Below are positions 54,866-64,000 of a stretch of DNA of 64,000 bases, piece by piece; position 1 is the first letter of the stretch, and each line of letters starts with the position of its first letter. The notes beneath the pieces are model-generated. The model searched no databases, was not told the origin of the DNA, and worked only from the letters and a program-made list of their open reading frames with translations. The DNA lies in contig CP036432.1 in the NCBI GenBank assembly GCA_007753675.1, positions 10,263,381 to 10,327,380 on the forward strand. The letters are read 5' to 3'. The translations under genes were made by a program, and so were the position numbers. This stretch comes from Stieleria magnilauensis (GTDB lineage Bacteria > Planctomycetota > Planctomycetia > Pirellulales > Pirellulaceae).

Positions 54866-56686
54866 ATGTCCCAACTTCGCCGCACCACGGATCGCCGGCG
54901 GCGCGTGCTGTACCATTCGCACGTGTCCCCCCACACCCCTTCCACCCCGGCGACGCGTCGCGCGGCGGCGGAACTGCGTGCCGCACGGCAGCCGGCCCAA
55001 CCCTTCGGGTCGCGCGTCCATCAACATCTCCGCGGACGTTGGTTTTCGTTGGTACCGGTCTCGCGCATGGCGATGGGGGTGACCGCAGTGATCGTGTTGG
55101 CGATCTCGATCGCGCTGACGGTGCTCCATCACGCGGCGTTCACTTGGCCCACACTTGCCTATCGCGCCGATCTCGCCCGCCCCCTGCTAATCCATCGGCC
55201 GGACAGCTTTGCCGCTTGGTGGACGACGATGCTGCTGCTGCTTTCGGCCGGTGCCACCCGTTTGATCTACGTGCTTCGCCGACACCGCCGCGACGACTAT
55301 CGCGGCCACTATCAATTGTGGCAATTGACGCTGGTGGTGTTGCTGTTGGCCAGTGTGCATGCGACCGTCGATCTGGTCGGTTGGCTGGGCGCGTCGCTGG
55401 ATCTTCTGGTCGGCGATCGCGCGGTGCTATCCGGGGCGAATTGGTTGCGGATCGTGCTGGACGTCGGCGGCATCATCCTTGCCATGCGACTGATCGCCGA
55501 AGTCTATCTTTGCCGCCCGGCGTTGATTGCCATGATCGTCTCGGCCGTGCTGATCGGTTTTTCAGAACTGGCCCATTGGCAGATCGTGGTCGTCGATGGG
55601 GCCGCCAAGGCGACACTGGTGACTGCCGCGCCGATGCTGACATGGTCCTGCTTTCTGGTCGCCGCGACGCTTTATTTGCGGTCCATGTACCGCCAGATCC
55701 GCAACATCCCCGCGGCCCCGTCGCTCCGCGAACGCCTCGCCCAATGGGTCGCCGAGCATCGCAACCGTGATGAGGAAGACTTCCCGTCGGAGTTCTTTGA
55801 GCCGCAAGACACACCACGTCCCGCGGTCGCCAGCGTCGCACCCCGGCGTTCCCCCGCGGTTGCCCCGGCGGCGAAAACCGACGTCGTTGCTAAGAACGTT
55901 GATGACCATACAGACGTCGAAACCGATCTCGATGAAAACGATTCGGCGCGGCCGGACAAGCCGGGTTGGTTCGCCCGCTTGAGACGCCGCGGCGGGAAAA
56001 AACCATCCGATACCGATTCCAACGACGCCACGCCCGACGACTCGTCCCAGGCCGATGCGGCCGACAACGATGCCGTCGATGACGACGGCCCTGATCAACC
56101 CAAACCCAAACGCCGTTGGTTCGGCCTTCGCGCGGCGCGTTCGACCGAGCCAACCGACGATGCGGAGGAAGCGGCAGCCGAATCCGAAAACGATTCCGAC
56201 GACCAAGCGGACAGCGAACGCCCGGCGAAAAAGAAAGGCTGGTTCTCTCTGCGGCTGAAACCCCAACCGTTGGCGGACTCCGCGGACCAGGACGGCGACT
56301 CGACCGAGCCGGTGGCTGACGCTGACGCGGAGACCGAGACGCAGGAGAAAAAGAAAGGATGGTTCGGCGGGCTGCTACGACGCAAGAACGTCGACGCCGA
56401 GGAGTCGGATGACTCGGAGACCGAAGCGACAAACGGCAGCTCCAAGCCCCAGTCATCCGGTCGCGCGCCCGCTCGCGGTGCCGGTTCCCCGTCACGCGGC
56501 TCGGGCCCGCTCAGCTCCGCCGCTCGACAGCAACGCAGCTCGCAGACCGCGGAACCGTCGCGCGGTAATCAAACGCAAGCCCTCGACGACGACATCGATC
56601 CCGATGACATCGACTGGGAATCGATGAGCAAAGCGGAACGGCGACGGATGCGAAAGCACCTCAAACGCACCGGCCGAGCGGCTTAG
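54866..56686 (+). CDS. Membrane protein with repeated WF motifs
   Basis: 606 residues from the ATG at 54866. The N-terminal half has about six hydrophobic helices (about 68-88, 113-134, 149-170, 192-210, 215-235 and 245-270). The C-terminal 300 residues are soluble, acidic and disordered-looking. Inside this tail a short aromatic motif recurs four times: [32 protein letters not shown] and [11 protein letters not shown], each preceded by Lys/Arg and separated by Asp/Glu/Ser-rich linkers of about 30-60 residues. It ends with a basic helix ([13 protein letters not shown]). No family is recognised. The motif could bind a membrane or a partner protein repeatedly. Confidence 0.8.
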   Translation: MSQLRRTTDRRRRVLYHSHVSPHTPSTPATRRAAAELRAARQPAQPFGSRVHQHLRGRWFSLVPVSRMAMGVTAVIVLAISIALTVLHHAAFTWPTLAYRADLARPLLIHRPDSFAAWWTTMLLLLSAGATRLIYVLRRHRRDDYRGHYQLWQLTLVVLLLASVHATVDLVGWLGASLDLLVGDRAVLSGANWLRIVLDVGGIILAMRLIAEVYLCRPALIAMIVSAVLIGFSELAHWQIVVVDGAAKATLVTAAPMLTWSCFLVAATLYLRSMYRQIRNIPAAPSLRERLAQWVAEHRNRDEEDFPSEFFEPQDTPRPAVASVAPRRSPAVAPAAKTDVVAKNVDDHTDVETDLDENDSARPDKPGWFARLRRRGGKKPSDTDSNDATPDDSSQADAADNDAVDDDGPDQPKPKRRWFGLRAARSTEPTDDAEEAAAESENDSDDQADSERPAKKKGWFSLRLKPQPLADSADQDGDSTEPVADADAETETQEKKKGWFGGLLRRKNVDAEESDDSETEATNGSSKPQSSGRAPARGAGSPSRGSGPLSSAARQQRSSQTAEPSRGNQTQALDDDIDPDDIDWESMSKAERRRMRKHLKRTGRAA

Positions 56687-56775
56687 GATCGGGCACCGCG
56701 GCGCCGCCCTTCGTTTCAACCGCGGGCGCTGATATCGTGTCGCTATTCCCGTCCTCCCGTTCCCATTCAAATCCC

Positions 56776-58326
56776 ATGATTCGAACCCGTTTTGCGCCCA
56801 GTCCGACCGGTTACTTGCACATCGGCGGTGTCCGTACGGCCCTCTTCAATTGGCTGTTGGCCAAACAATCCGGCGGGCAGTTTATCCTGCGGATCGATGA
56901 CACCGACGCGGGACGCAACGTGACCGAGGCCCTGCAGCCGATCCTGGAGGGTTTCAAGTGGCTCGGCATCGACTGGGATGAAGGCCCCGAGGTGGGCGGC
57001 CCCAATGGTCCCTATTATCAATCCCAACGCATCGATCTTCACAAAACCGCCGTTGCCCAATTGCTCGCCAGCGGACACGCCTATCGCGACTATGCGTTGC
57101 CCGAGGAATTGAAGGCCGAGCGCGATGCCGCGGAAAAACGCGGCGAACGCTTTTTCTACGATCGGCGTTGGATGGCGGCCGACGATGAAGCAGCCAAGGC
57201 CTATGAAGCGGAAGGTCGCCAAGCAACCATTCGCTTGAAGATGCCGCGTGAAGGCGACTGCGTGATCGAGGACCTGGTCCGCGGGACGGTGACCGTGGCT
57301 TGGGAGACCGAACAAGACCATGTGATCGCCCGGACCGATGGCAGCCCGCTGTACCACCTGGCCAGCGTCATCGACGACCATGCCTTCGGGATCACACACG
57401 TCGTCCGCGCCGAAGAACACCTGCCCAACACGCCGCGGCAAATTTTCATCCTCGAATCGCTCGGCTACCCGCGTCCGCAATACGCCCACCTGCCGTACGT
57501 CGCCGAACCGGGCGGGACAGCCAAACTGAGTAAACGCAAGCTGAAGAAGTATCTCAAAAACAAAGACTTTGCGAACTTGCTCGAGCACGGCAACCGGATC
57601 GCCCAACGCTGCAACCTGGAAACCGATGACGAGACCTTCAACCCCGTGATCGTCGACTTCTACCGCGACATCGGTTTTACCGCCGACGCGTTGTTGAACT
57701 ATCTGTTGTTGCTGGGTTGGTCGCTGGACGGTGAACGGGAAAAATTCTCCGTCGACGAGATGATCGAATTGTTCTCGTTGGCCCGCGTCACCAAATCACC
57801 GGCCTCGTTTGACCCGCAAAAGTTGATGGCGTTTCAAGCCGACCACTTCGCCTCGCTCTCGGCCGAGGCTCGATTGCAGGCGGCGGCTCCGTTCGCGATC
57901 GCCGCGGGACTGGTTGAATCGAGCGACGACCCGAAACTCGCCGCGGTCGTCGCCGCCGCCGGGGATCGGCTGAAGGTCGCCGGAGACATCATCGACTTCG
58001 ACTATTGTTTCGTCGATGCGATCGAGTATGACCCCAAAGCCTTCGCCAAACGGATCACCAAGCCGGCAGACGCCTGCAACCTGTTGGCGGGTTTTCGTGA
58101 GGTGGTATTGGCGGCCGAGTCGTTCGATGCCGCGGAGGCGGAATCCCTGCTCAAAGGCTACTGTGAAACCGCCGATATCCAGATCGGACAGATCATTCAC
58201 GCCGTCCGAGTCGCCGTGACGGGAACCGCCGTCGGGTTTGGCGTGTTTGATACACTGGCCATTCTCGGTAAAGAGAACGTGGCCGAGCGGATCGAAAACG
58301 CGTGCAAAAAAGCCGCAGAAGCTTGA
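56776..58326 (+). CDS. gltX: Glutamyl-tRNA synthetase
   Basis: 516 residues from the ATG at 56776; an upstream GTG frame adds only 13 residues. Class I synthetase with HIGG (15-18) and KLSKR (250-254), the family signature pair, and the [12 protein letters not shown] start. GlnRS is also encoded nearby, so this enzyme may be specific for tRNA-Glu; discriminating features cannot be read here. Full length. Confidence 0.96.
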   Translation: MIRTRFAPSPTGYLHIGGVRTALFNWLLAKQSGGQFILRIDDTDAGRNVTEALQPILEGFKWLGIDWDEGPEVGGPNGPYYQSQRIDLHKTAVAQLLASGHAYRDYALPEELKAERDAAEKRGERFFYDRRWMAADDEAAKAYEAEGRQATIRLKMPREGDCVIEDLVRGTVTVAWETEQDHVIARTDGSPLYHLASVIDDHAFGITHVVRAEEHLPNTPRQIFILESLGYPRPQYAHLPYVAEPGGTAKLSKRKLKKYLKNKDFANLLEHGNRIAQRCNLETDDETFNPVIVDFYRDIGFTADALLNYLLLLGWSLDGEREKFSVDEMIELFSLARVTKSPASFDPQKLMAFQADHFASLSAEARLQAAAPFAIAAGLVESSDDPKLAAVVAAAGDRLKVAGDIIDFDYCFVDAIEYDPKAFAKRITKPADACNLLAGFREVVLAAESFDAAEAESLLKGYCETADIQIGQIIHAVRVAVTGTAVGFGVFDTLAILGKENVAERIENACKKAAEA

Positions 58327-58532
58327 TTCGGTTCCCGAAATGGCGCAGGTTACAGGATGCCGGTCGACCACCGAGCAACCGGATCCCGATCAAACCTGCA
58401 CCACTCCGTCGAGCCACCGAGGATGGATCGCTGGCCTGTAGACTCGCGTGAAACGGCTGATTTCCTCGCAGAATCAGACGGTTCGCCGCGAGCGCCCGGG
58501 CCTGTCCCGCGTACGTTCCCCGTCGAAATCCC

Positions 58533-59891
58533 ATGAAAAACTACATCCTTTCCGCCCTGCTCCTGCTTCCGATCGCCTTCGCCGGATGCAGCCGACAACC
58601 GACCGAATACCCGGCGGAGTTCGAGCCGAATCTGGTCCATGCGATGAAGTACCAGATCAAAGAAGGCATTCCGATGGAGCAGGCGCTCGAGGACGCCAAC
58701 TGGATCATCGACGGCATGTTCGGCACCCCGGACGAACCGACCCTGCCCGAGACTTTGCAGGACGACGAGTTCGCCGACTTGATCTCGCTGGACCGAATCA
58801 AGAAAGCAGCCGGACCGAACGCCAAAGGCAGCGGGCTGTATCGCAAACACTGTGTCACCTGCCACGGCGTCACCGGCAACGGACGCGGGGAAAGTTCGGC
58901 CCTTTATGATCCCTATCCGCGAGATTACCGGCACGGGATTTTTAAATTCAAATCCACCAAGCGGGGGTCCAAACCGGTCCGCGAAGACCTCGCCCGCGCG
59001 ATCCGTGATGGGATCGCAGGCACGGCGATGAAGAAAATCCCTGGGCTGAGCGAAGCGGACATCCAAGCGCTCGTCGACTACGTGATCTATCTGTCGATCC
59101 GCGGGGAACTGGAGCGGACGCTGATCGACGACGCGATCTTTGAATTGGACCTGGAAGGTGGTGACCGGATCATCGATCGCCAGCTCGGAGAAACCCTGGC
59201 CGCCGGCGGTCGCGAGCAAATCGAAAAACAAATCGAAGCGTGGGAAAAGGCCGGAGAACCCGAGGACGCTCCAGCGGCGGAGCTCGCCGAGCGATTGGAG
59301 AATTTTGACGAGTCGATGGAAATTGCGGTCGAGATGCTCGAGGACATCGCATTTGATTGGCTGGACGCCGAAGAAGACGTGGTCGAAGTCCCCGAGCCGC
59401 CGGCCGACATCCCCGTCGCCGATAATTACGCCGAGTTCGTCGAACTCTCCAAGGGCGACCAAGCCGAAGCGCTGGCCGCGTCGATCAAACGGGGCCAAGA
59501 AATTTTCACCGGAAAAGTCGCTTCGTGTAGCAAATGTCACGGCGAAAAAGGCTACGGCGACGGCCAGAACAAAGACTACGACGACTGGACCAAAGACTGG
59601 ACGACCCGGGCCGGGCTGAAACCCGAAGACACCGAGTCGCTGATCCCCTTGATGGCCCGGGGAGCGATGCCACCGAAGAACGCATTGCCGCGTAATTTCT
59701 CCGAAGGCGTGTTTCGCGGCGGAGAAGCCGCCGAAGACCTGTATCGTCGGATCCTGCAAGGCATCGAAGGCACCCCGATGCCGGCGTCCACCTTTGTCCC
59801 CGGCGAGTACGAAAAAGACGACATCTGGCATTTGATCAACTTCATCCGCTCGGTCAAAAAGCCTGAACCGGAGATCACCGAGGCGATTTAA
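58533..59891 (+). CDS. Di-heme c-type cytochrome lipoprotein
   Basis: 452 residues from the ATG at 58533. A lipoprotein signal ends at AFAGC (Cys19). Two CxxCH motifs, CVTCH (C107-H111) and CSKCH (C332-H336), lie in separate cytochrome c domains (about 95-190 and 315-440), each with a distal Met in GTAMKK- and GTPMPA-type loops. A long acidic helical region (about 190-300) separates them. It is membrane-anchored in the periplasm and suits electron transfer to a terminal oxidase or other partner. Between two aminoacyl-tRNA synthetase genes on the same strand. Confidence 0.93.
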   Translation: MKNYILSALLLLPIAFAGCSRQPTEYPAEFEPNLVHAMKYQIKEGIPMEQALEDANWIIDGMFGTPDEPTLPETLQDDEFADLISLDRIKKAAGPNAKGSGLYRKHCVTCHGVTGNGRGESSALYDPYPRDYRHGIFKFKSTKRGSKPVREDLARAIRDGIAGTAMKKIPGLSEADIQALVDYVIYLSIRGELERTLIDDAIFELDLEGGDRIIDRQLGETLAAGGREQIEKQIEAWEKAGEPEDAPAAELAERLENFDESMEIAVEMLEDIAFDWLDAEEDVVEVPEPPADIPVADNYAEFVELSKGDQAEALAASIKRGQEIFTGKVASCSKCHGEKGYGDGQNKDYDDWTKDWTTRAGLKPEDTESLIPLMARGAMPPKNALPRNFSEGVFRGGEAAEDLYRRILQGIEGTPMPASTFVPGEYEKDDIWHLINFIRSVKKPEPEITEAI

Positions 59892-60071
59892 CGCCCTGCG
59901 GAGATCAACCGGACCGGGCGTCCCACCCGTCCAGACCGTCGCATCCTGCCGTTGCGTTTTCGGCAGATTTGTTGTTTGATCCTGGCAGTGGACGTGCGCA
60001 CGAACCCGAACCGGTCGTGGCACGTCGTCTTCCCGTAGAACTGCTTTATCATCCAACGCAAAGCCGACGCC

Positions 60072-61778
<1,707 letters not shown>

Positions 61779-61800
61779 ATCGCCGATAGCGTAGGCCGTG

Positions 61801-62934
61801 ATGTGGGATGACTTTGATCAAGCGTTAGCCGAACTCCGTCGCCGCGGAAGGATGCGTCAGTTGCATCCGCGGCGGCTGGACGGTGTCCACTTGGTCGACG
61901 AAGCGGGCCGGCGATTGATCAACTTCGGCTCCAATGACTATCTGGGTTTGGCCTCGTTTGCGGCGTCCAACTCGATGCACGTTGATTCGGTCGGTGCCCA
62001 GGCCAGCGGGCTGGTCTGTGGCTGGACCGATCGGCATCAGTTGCTTGCTGAAGCGATCGCCCGTTTCGAACAGACCGAGTCGGCGGTCGTCTTCCCGACC
62101 GGATTCGCCGCCTGTTCGGGCACGGTGTCGGCGGTTTGCAGACAGGGCGACTTGATCCTTAGCGACGAATTGAACCATGCGTCGCTGATCGACGGTTGCC
62201 GGTTGTCCAAAGCCTTACGACACGTTTACCCCCACCGGGACGTCGACGCGGTCGCCCGGTTGCTGGCCGAGCACCGCAGTGCGTATCGCCGCGTTTGGAT
62301 CGTGACCGACTCGGTGTTCAGCATGGATGGACACGTCGCGCCACTCGGCGAACTGTGCGAGTTGGCCGCCGGGTACGACGCGACCCTGATCGTTGACGAA
62401 GCGCACGGGACCGGCATTTTGGGCGACCAAGTTTCGGGGGCGTGCGAAGCCTGGGGAGTGAAAGATCGCGTTCCGATTCGAATCGGAACACTCAGCAAAG
62501 CGCTCGGCGGCCAGGGCGGGTTCGTCGCCTGCCCCCGCGTCGTTGCGGACTATCTGGTCAACCACTGTCGTCCGTTGATCTACAGCACCGCGTTGTCGTT
62601 GCCTGCGGTCGAGTCGGCGCTGGCGGCGTTGGCGCATCCCGAGGAGATGCGTCGCCGCCGTGATCGGGTGTGTGCGCTGGCCCGAAACGTTCGCGCGCAG
62701 CTGGGGCTTGATTGCCCGGCGATCGAATCCGGGATACCGATCGTTCCGATTCCGATCGGAACGGACGCCGATGCCGTTGCGGCGTCGCAGCGGTTGTATG
62801 AACTGGGGATGTTTGTGCCGGCGATTCGACCGCCGACGGTCCCCGAAGGCCAGGCACGACTGCGTCTATCGCTCTCAGCCGACCACAGCGACGAAATGGT
62901 GCGTCGTCTGATCGAGGGTTTGCCGTCTTTCTGA
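61801..62934 (+). CDS. bioF: 8-amino-7-oxononanoate synthase-like enzyme
   Basis: 377 residues from the ATG at 61801 (a GTG one codon upstream is equally open). PLP enzyme of the alpha-oxoamine synthase family. The PLP lysine lies in TLSKALGGQGGF, and the DEAHGTGILG and NHASLIDGCR segments are conserved. BioF joins pimeloyl-ACP/CoA with alanine for biotin. Related enzymes (Kbl, HemA, SPT) share these motifs, but the length and FGSNDYLGLA start fit BioF. No other bio gene is in view, so a different condensation is possible. Confidence 0.87.
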   Translation: MWDDFDQALAELRRRGRMRQLHPRRLDGVHLVDEAGRRLINFGSNDYLGLASFAASNSMHVDSVGAQASGLVCGWTDRHQLLAEAIARFEQTESAVVFPTGFAACSGTVSAVCRQGDLILSDELNHASLIDGCRLSKALRHVYPHRDVDAVARLLAEHRSAYRRVWIVTDSVFSMDGHVAPLGELCELAAGYDATLIVDEAHGTGILGDQVSGACEAWGVKDRVPIRIGTLSKALGGQGGFVACPRVVADYLVNHCRPLIYSTALSLPAVESALAALAHPEEMRRRRDRVCALARNVRAQLGLDCPAIESGIPIVPIPIGTDADAVAASQRLYELGMFVPAIRPPTVPEGQARLRLSLSADHSDEMVRRLIEGLPSF

Positions 62935-63104
62935 TTGACGGACACTTTTCACAGTTTTGCTTGACTCTGTCGCGGAGTGACCAACCCTTCACCAGAACAC
63001 TCCAGTGCTTTCGCTGTCGTCAACGGCGATCTCTCGGAGCGTTCTTCCCGCGGTAGGTCCATCTCGCCATGGAGCTATCGAGAGAGGCGTGCGGCCGGAA
63101 ATCG

Positions 63105-63190
63105 GCGCTCGCGAACAGGCAAGCCGGCCGTGAGGCCGTGCACGCAAAGTGACGGATCTCGATAGAGATGGCCGCATTACCGAACGAACC
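63105..63190 (+). ncRNA. c-di-GMP-I (GEMM) riboswitch aptamer
   Basis: The sequence contains the hallmarks of GEMM-I in order: ACAGGCAAGCC, a hairpin GGCC-GTGA-GGCC capped by a GNRA tetraloop, GCACGCAAAG, a second hairpin GATCTC-GATA-GAGAT, and the ending GCCGCATTACCGA. These match the conserved CAGG(G)CAAACC, GNRA loop, ACGCAAAG and TACCGA of the Vc2-type aptamer. The position in the leader of a receiver-domain gene is fitting, since c-di-GMP riboswitches often control signalling genes. Confidence 0.82.
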
Positions 63191-63222
63191 AACCCCACGC
63201 CTTTGCCTGCGACCGACCGTTG

Positions 63223-63236
63223 CCGGCATGCCGGAG
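63223..63236 (+). promoter_or_regulatory. Expression platform hairpin over the ribosome binding site
   Basis: CCGGCATGCCGG (63223-63234) is a perfect palindrome whose right arm covers the first bases of GGAG (63233-63236), the ribosome binding site seven bases before the ATG at 63244. Alternative pairing could hide or free the site, so control is probably at translation. Confidence 0.65.
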
Positions 63237-63243
63237 TCAATTG

Positions 63244-63675
63244 ATGACTGCAACGAAACCGACCGCCGGTATCGCCGCCCGCCGCGGCGCCTCTTCCACC
63301 CAGTCGGATCAAACGATCTTGGTCGCCGACGATAGTCGCACCGTCTTGCGACTGCTCGATCGAACCCTTCGCGACGCCGGCTACAACGTCGCCTTGACCG
63401 AAGACGGCCGCCAAGCGGTGGAAGTGGCGACGGAAACCAAACCCGACTTGATCATCCTGGACATCAACATGCCGGTGCTGGACGGCTATGGCGTCTGCCA
63501 CGAGTTGCTCGCCGATGAAACCTGGGACCGCTCGACGCCCGTGATCTTTCTGACCAGCGCCGATGCTCCCCACCTGGAAACACTCGGCAGTCAACTGGGC
63601 GCGTTCCTGTCCAAACCGACCGAGCCCGACTTGCTGCTCGAAACCGTCCAAACGCTGCTGCGGCGCACCGTCTGA
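63244..63675 (+). CDS. CheY-like response regulator, receiver only
   Basis: 143 residues from the ATG at 63244 (GGAG seven bases before). After a 22-residue Thr/Ala/Arg-rich tail comes a receiver domain: acidic pair Asp29-Asp30, phosphoacceptor Asp73 (LDINMP), Thr104 and Lys124 (SKP) are all present. No output domain, so it acts as a CheY-type relay or through protein contact. Its leader carries the c-di-GMP-I riboswitch. The next gene starts 57 bases downstream and is likely in the same operon. Confidence 0.93.
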   Translation: MTATKPTAGIAARRGASSTQSDQTILVADDSRTVLRLLDRTLRDAGYNVALTEDGRQAVEVATETKPDLIILDINMPVLDGYGVCHELLADETWDRSTPVIFLTSADAPHLETLGSQLGAFLSKPTEPDLLLETVQTLLRRTV

Positions 63676-63732
63676 CAGCGATCCGGTGATCCGATCTGAC
63701 TCAACTTGTCTCCTTGTTCCCGTGCGTTCGCC

Positions 63733-64000
63733 ATGCCCCAAAACCCGCAATTCACAACCGATGACGATCTCGATCTGAGCCTGGAAACGCTCGATCAGTG
63801 GGAAACCGAGTTGGACCAGTTCGCCGCCGGGATCATGAAACGTTTGTCACAGGCGAGCGGAAAAACGATCGACGTCAGTGGCCTGATCCCCCAGTCCCAA
63901 CTGGCCGCGGCACCACAGGCTGCGGCAACACTGGCTGATCCGGTCGACACGGACGACACGGACGACGAGAGCGAGGCGATGCAACTGCTGAAGTCCTTGC
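63733..64000 (+). CDS. Acidic protein of unknown function, cut by window end
   Basis: At least 89 residues from the ATG at 63733; the rest is beyond the right edge. The start is acidic (DDDLDLSLETLDQWETELDQF), followed by a short helical basic stretch and a Asp-Thr-rich segment. Lies 57 bases after the receiver gene on the same strand, so it is probably co-expressed and could be under the riboswitch. Nothing is recognised in the visible part. Confidence 0.7.
   Translation, partial: MPQNPQFTTDDDLDLSLETLDQWETELDQFAAGIMKRLSQASGKTIDVSGLIPQSQLAAAPQAAATLADPVDTDDTDDESEAMQLLKSL

Larger units (their letters stand above)
62935..63243. other. Leader region of the receiver gene
   Basis: 309 bases holding the predicted riboswitch (63105-63190) and its expression platform (63191-63243). 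The 5' part has no assigned function, although the promoter must lie in it or overlap bioF. Confidence 0.7.

Overview
This 64 kb window looks like a chromosomal piece of a planctomycete, most likely of the Pirellulaceae (Rhodopirellula/Stieleria-like). That is inferred from protein character: a Ser/Thr kinase joined to a formylglycine-generating-enzyme-like (SUMF) domain, planctomycete-style surface cytochromes, a secreted PQQ-type propeller protein, FG-GAP repeat proteins, a PTPMT1-like phosphatase, many secreted proteins of unknown function, and loose intergenic spacing packed with short palindromic repeat families. No rRNA, tRNA, phage or insertion sequence was found. The window begins inside one gene and ends inside another.

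Layout. 1-9.9 kb: a secreted thioredoxin-like protein (cut by the left edge), a repeat-filled gap, a PQQ-like propeller protein, a PTPMT1-like phosphatase, DprA, an adenine-specific DNA methyltransferase with a GIY-YIG-like tail, and two envelope proteins of unknown function. 10-16.7 kb: a membrane protein with a decayed metzincin motif, an MFS exporter, an ABC permease/ATPase pair, SmpB and lipoyl synthase. 16.8-25.1 kb: an exporter operon on the minus strand (TolC-like lipoprotein, two paralogous HlyD-type adaptors, MacB-type permease, FG-GAP protein), with the adaptor and permease genes overlapping and no ATPase. 25.3-34.8 kb: a double NIPSNAP protein, a GlmU-like protein, a secreted protein, an aminotransferase/hydroxypyruvate-isomerase-like pair sharing ATGA, a small membrane protein, ferrochelatase and a lipoprotein.

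34.9-41.4 kb: a 1,794-residue membrane protein joining a kinase, a STAND-like NTPase, a transmembrane helix and a SUMF-like domain, followed by a gene of unknown function. 41.4-45.5 kb: a fatty-acid synthesis cluster (rpmF-fabD-fabG-acpP-fabF). 45.6-54.3 kb: an O-methyltransferase-like protein, a di-heme protein, GalE, XerD, an FHA protein, an RlmI-like rRNA methyltransferase, a 7Fe ferredoxin with a strong terminator, and an HNH endonuclease. 54.3-64 kb: a membrane protein with repeated WF motifs, GltX, a di-heme lipoprotein, GlnS, BioF, then a probable c-di-GMP-I (GEMM) riboswitch ahead of a CheY-like receiver and a truncated acidic protein.

The best leads are the riboswitch, whose expression platform appears to sequester the receiver gene's ribosome binding site; the kinase-STAND-SUMF giant; the methyltransferase with a probably dead GIY-YIG tail; and the ATPase-less double-adaptor exporter. 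All functional calls come from reading translated sequence by eye. No database search was run.
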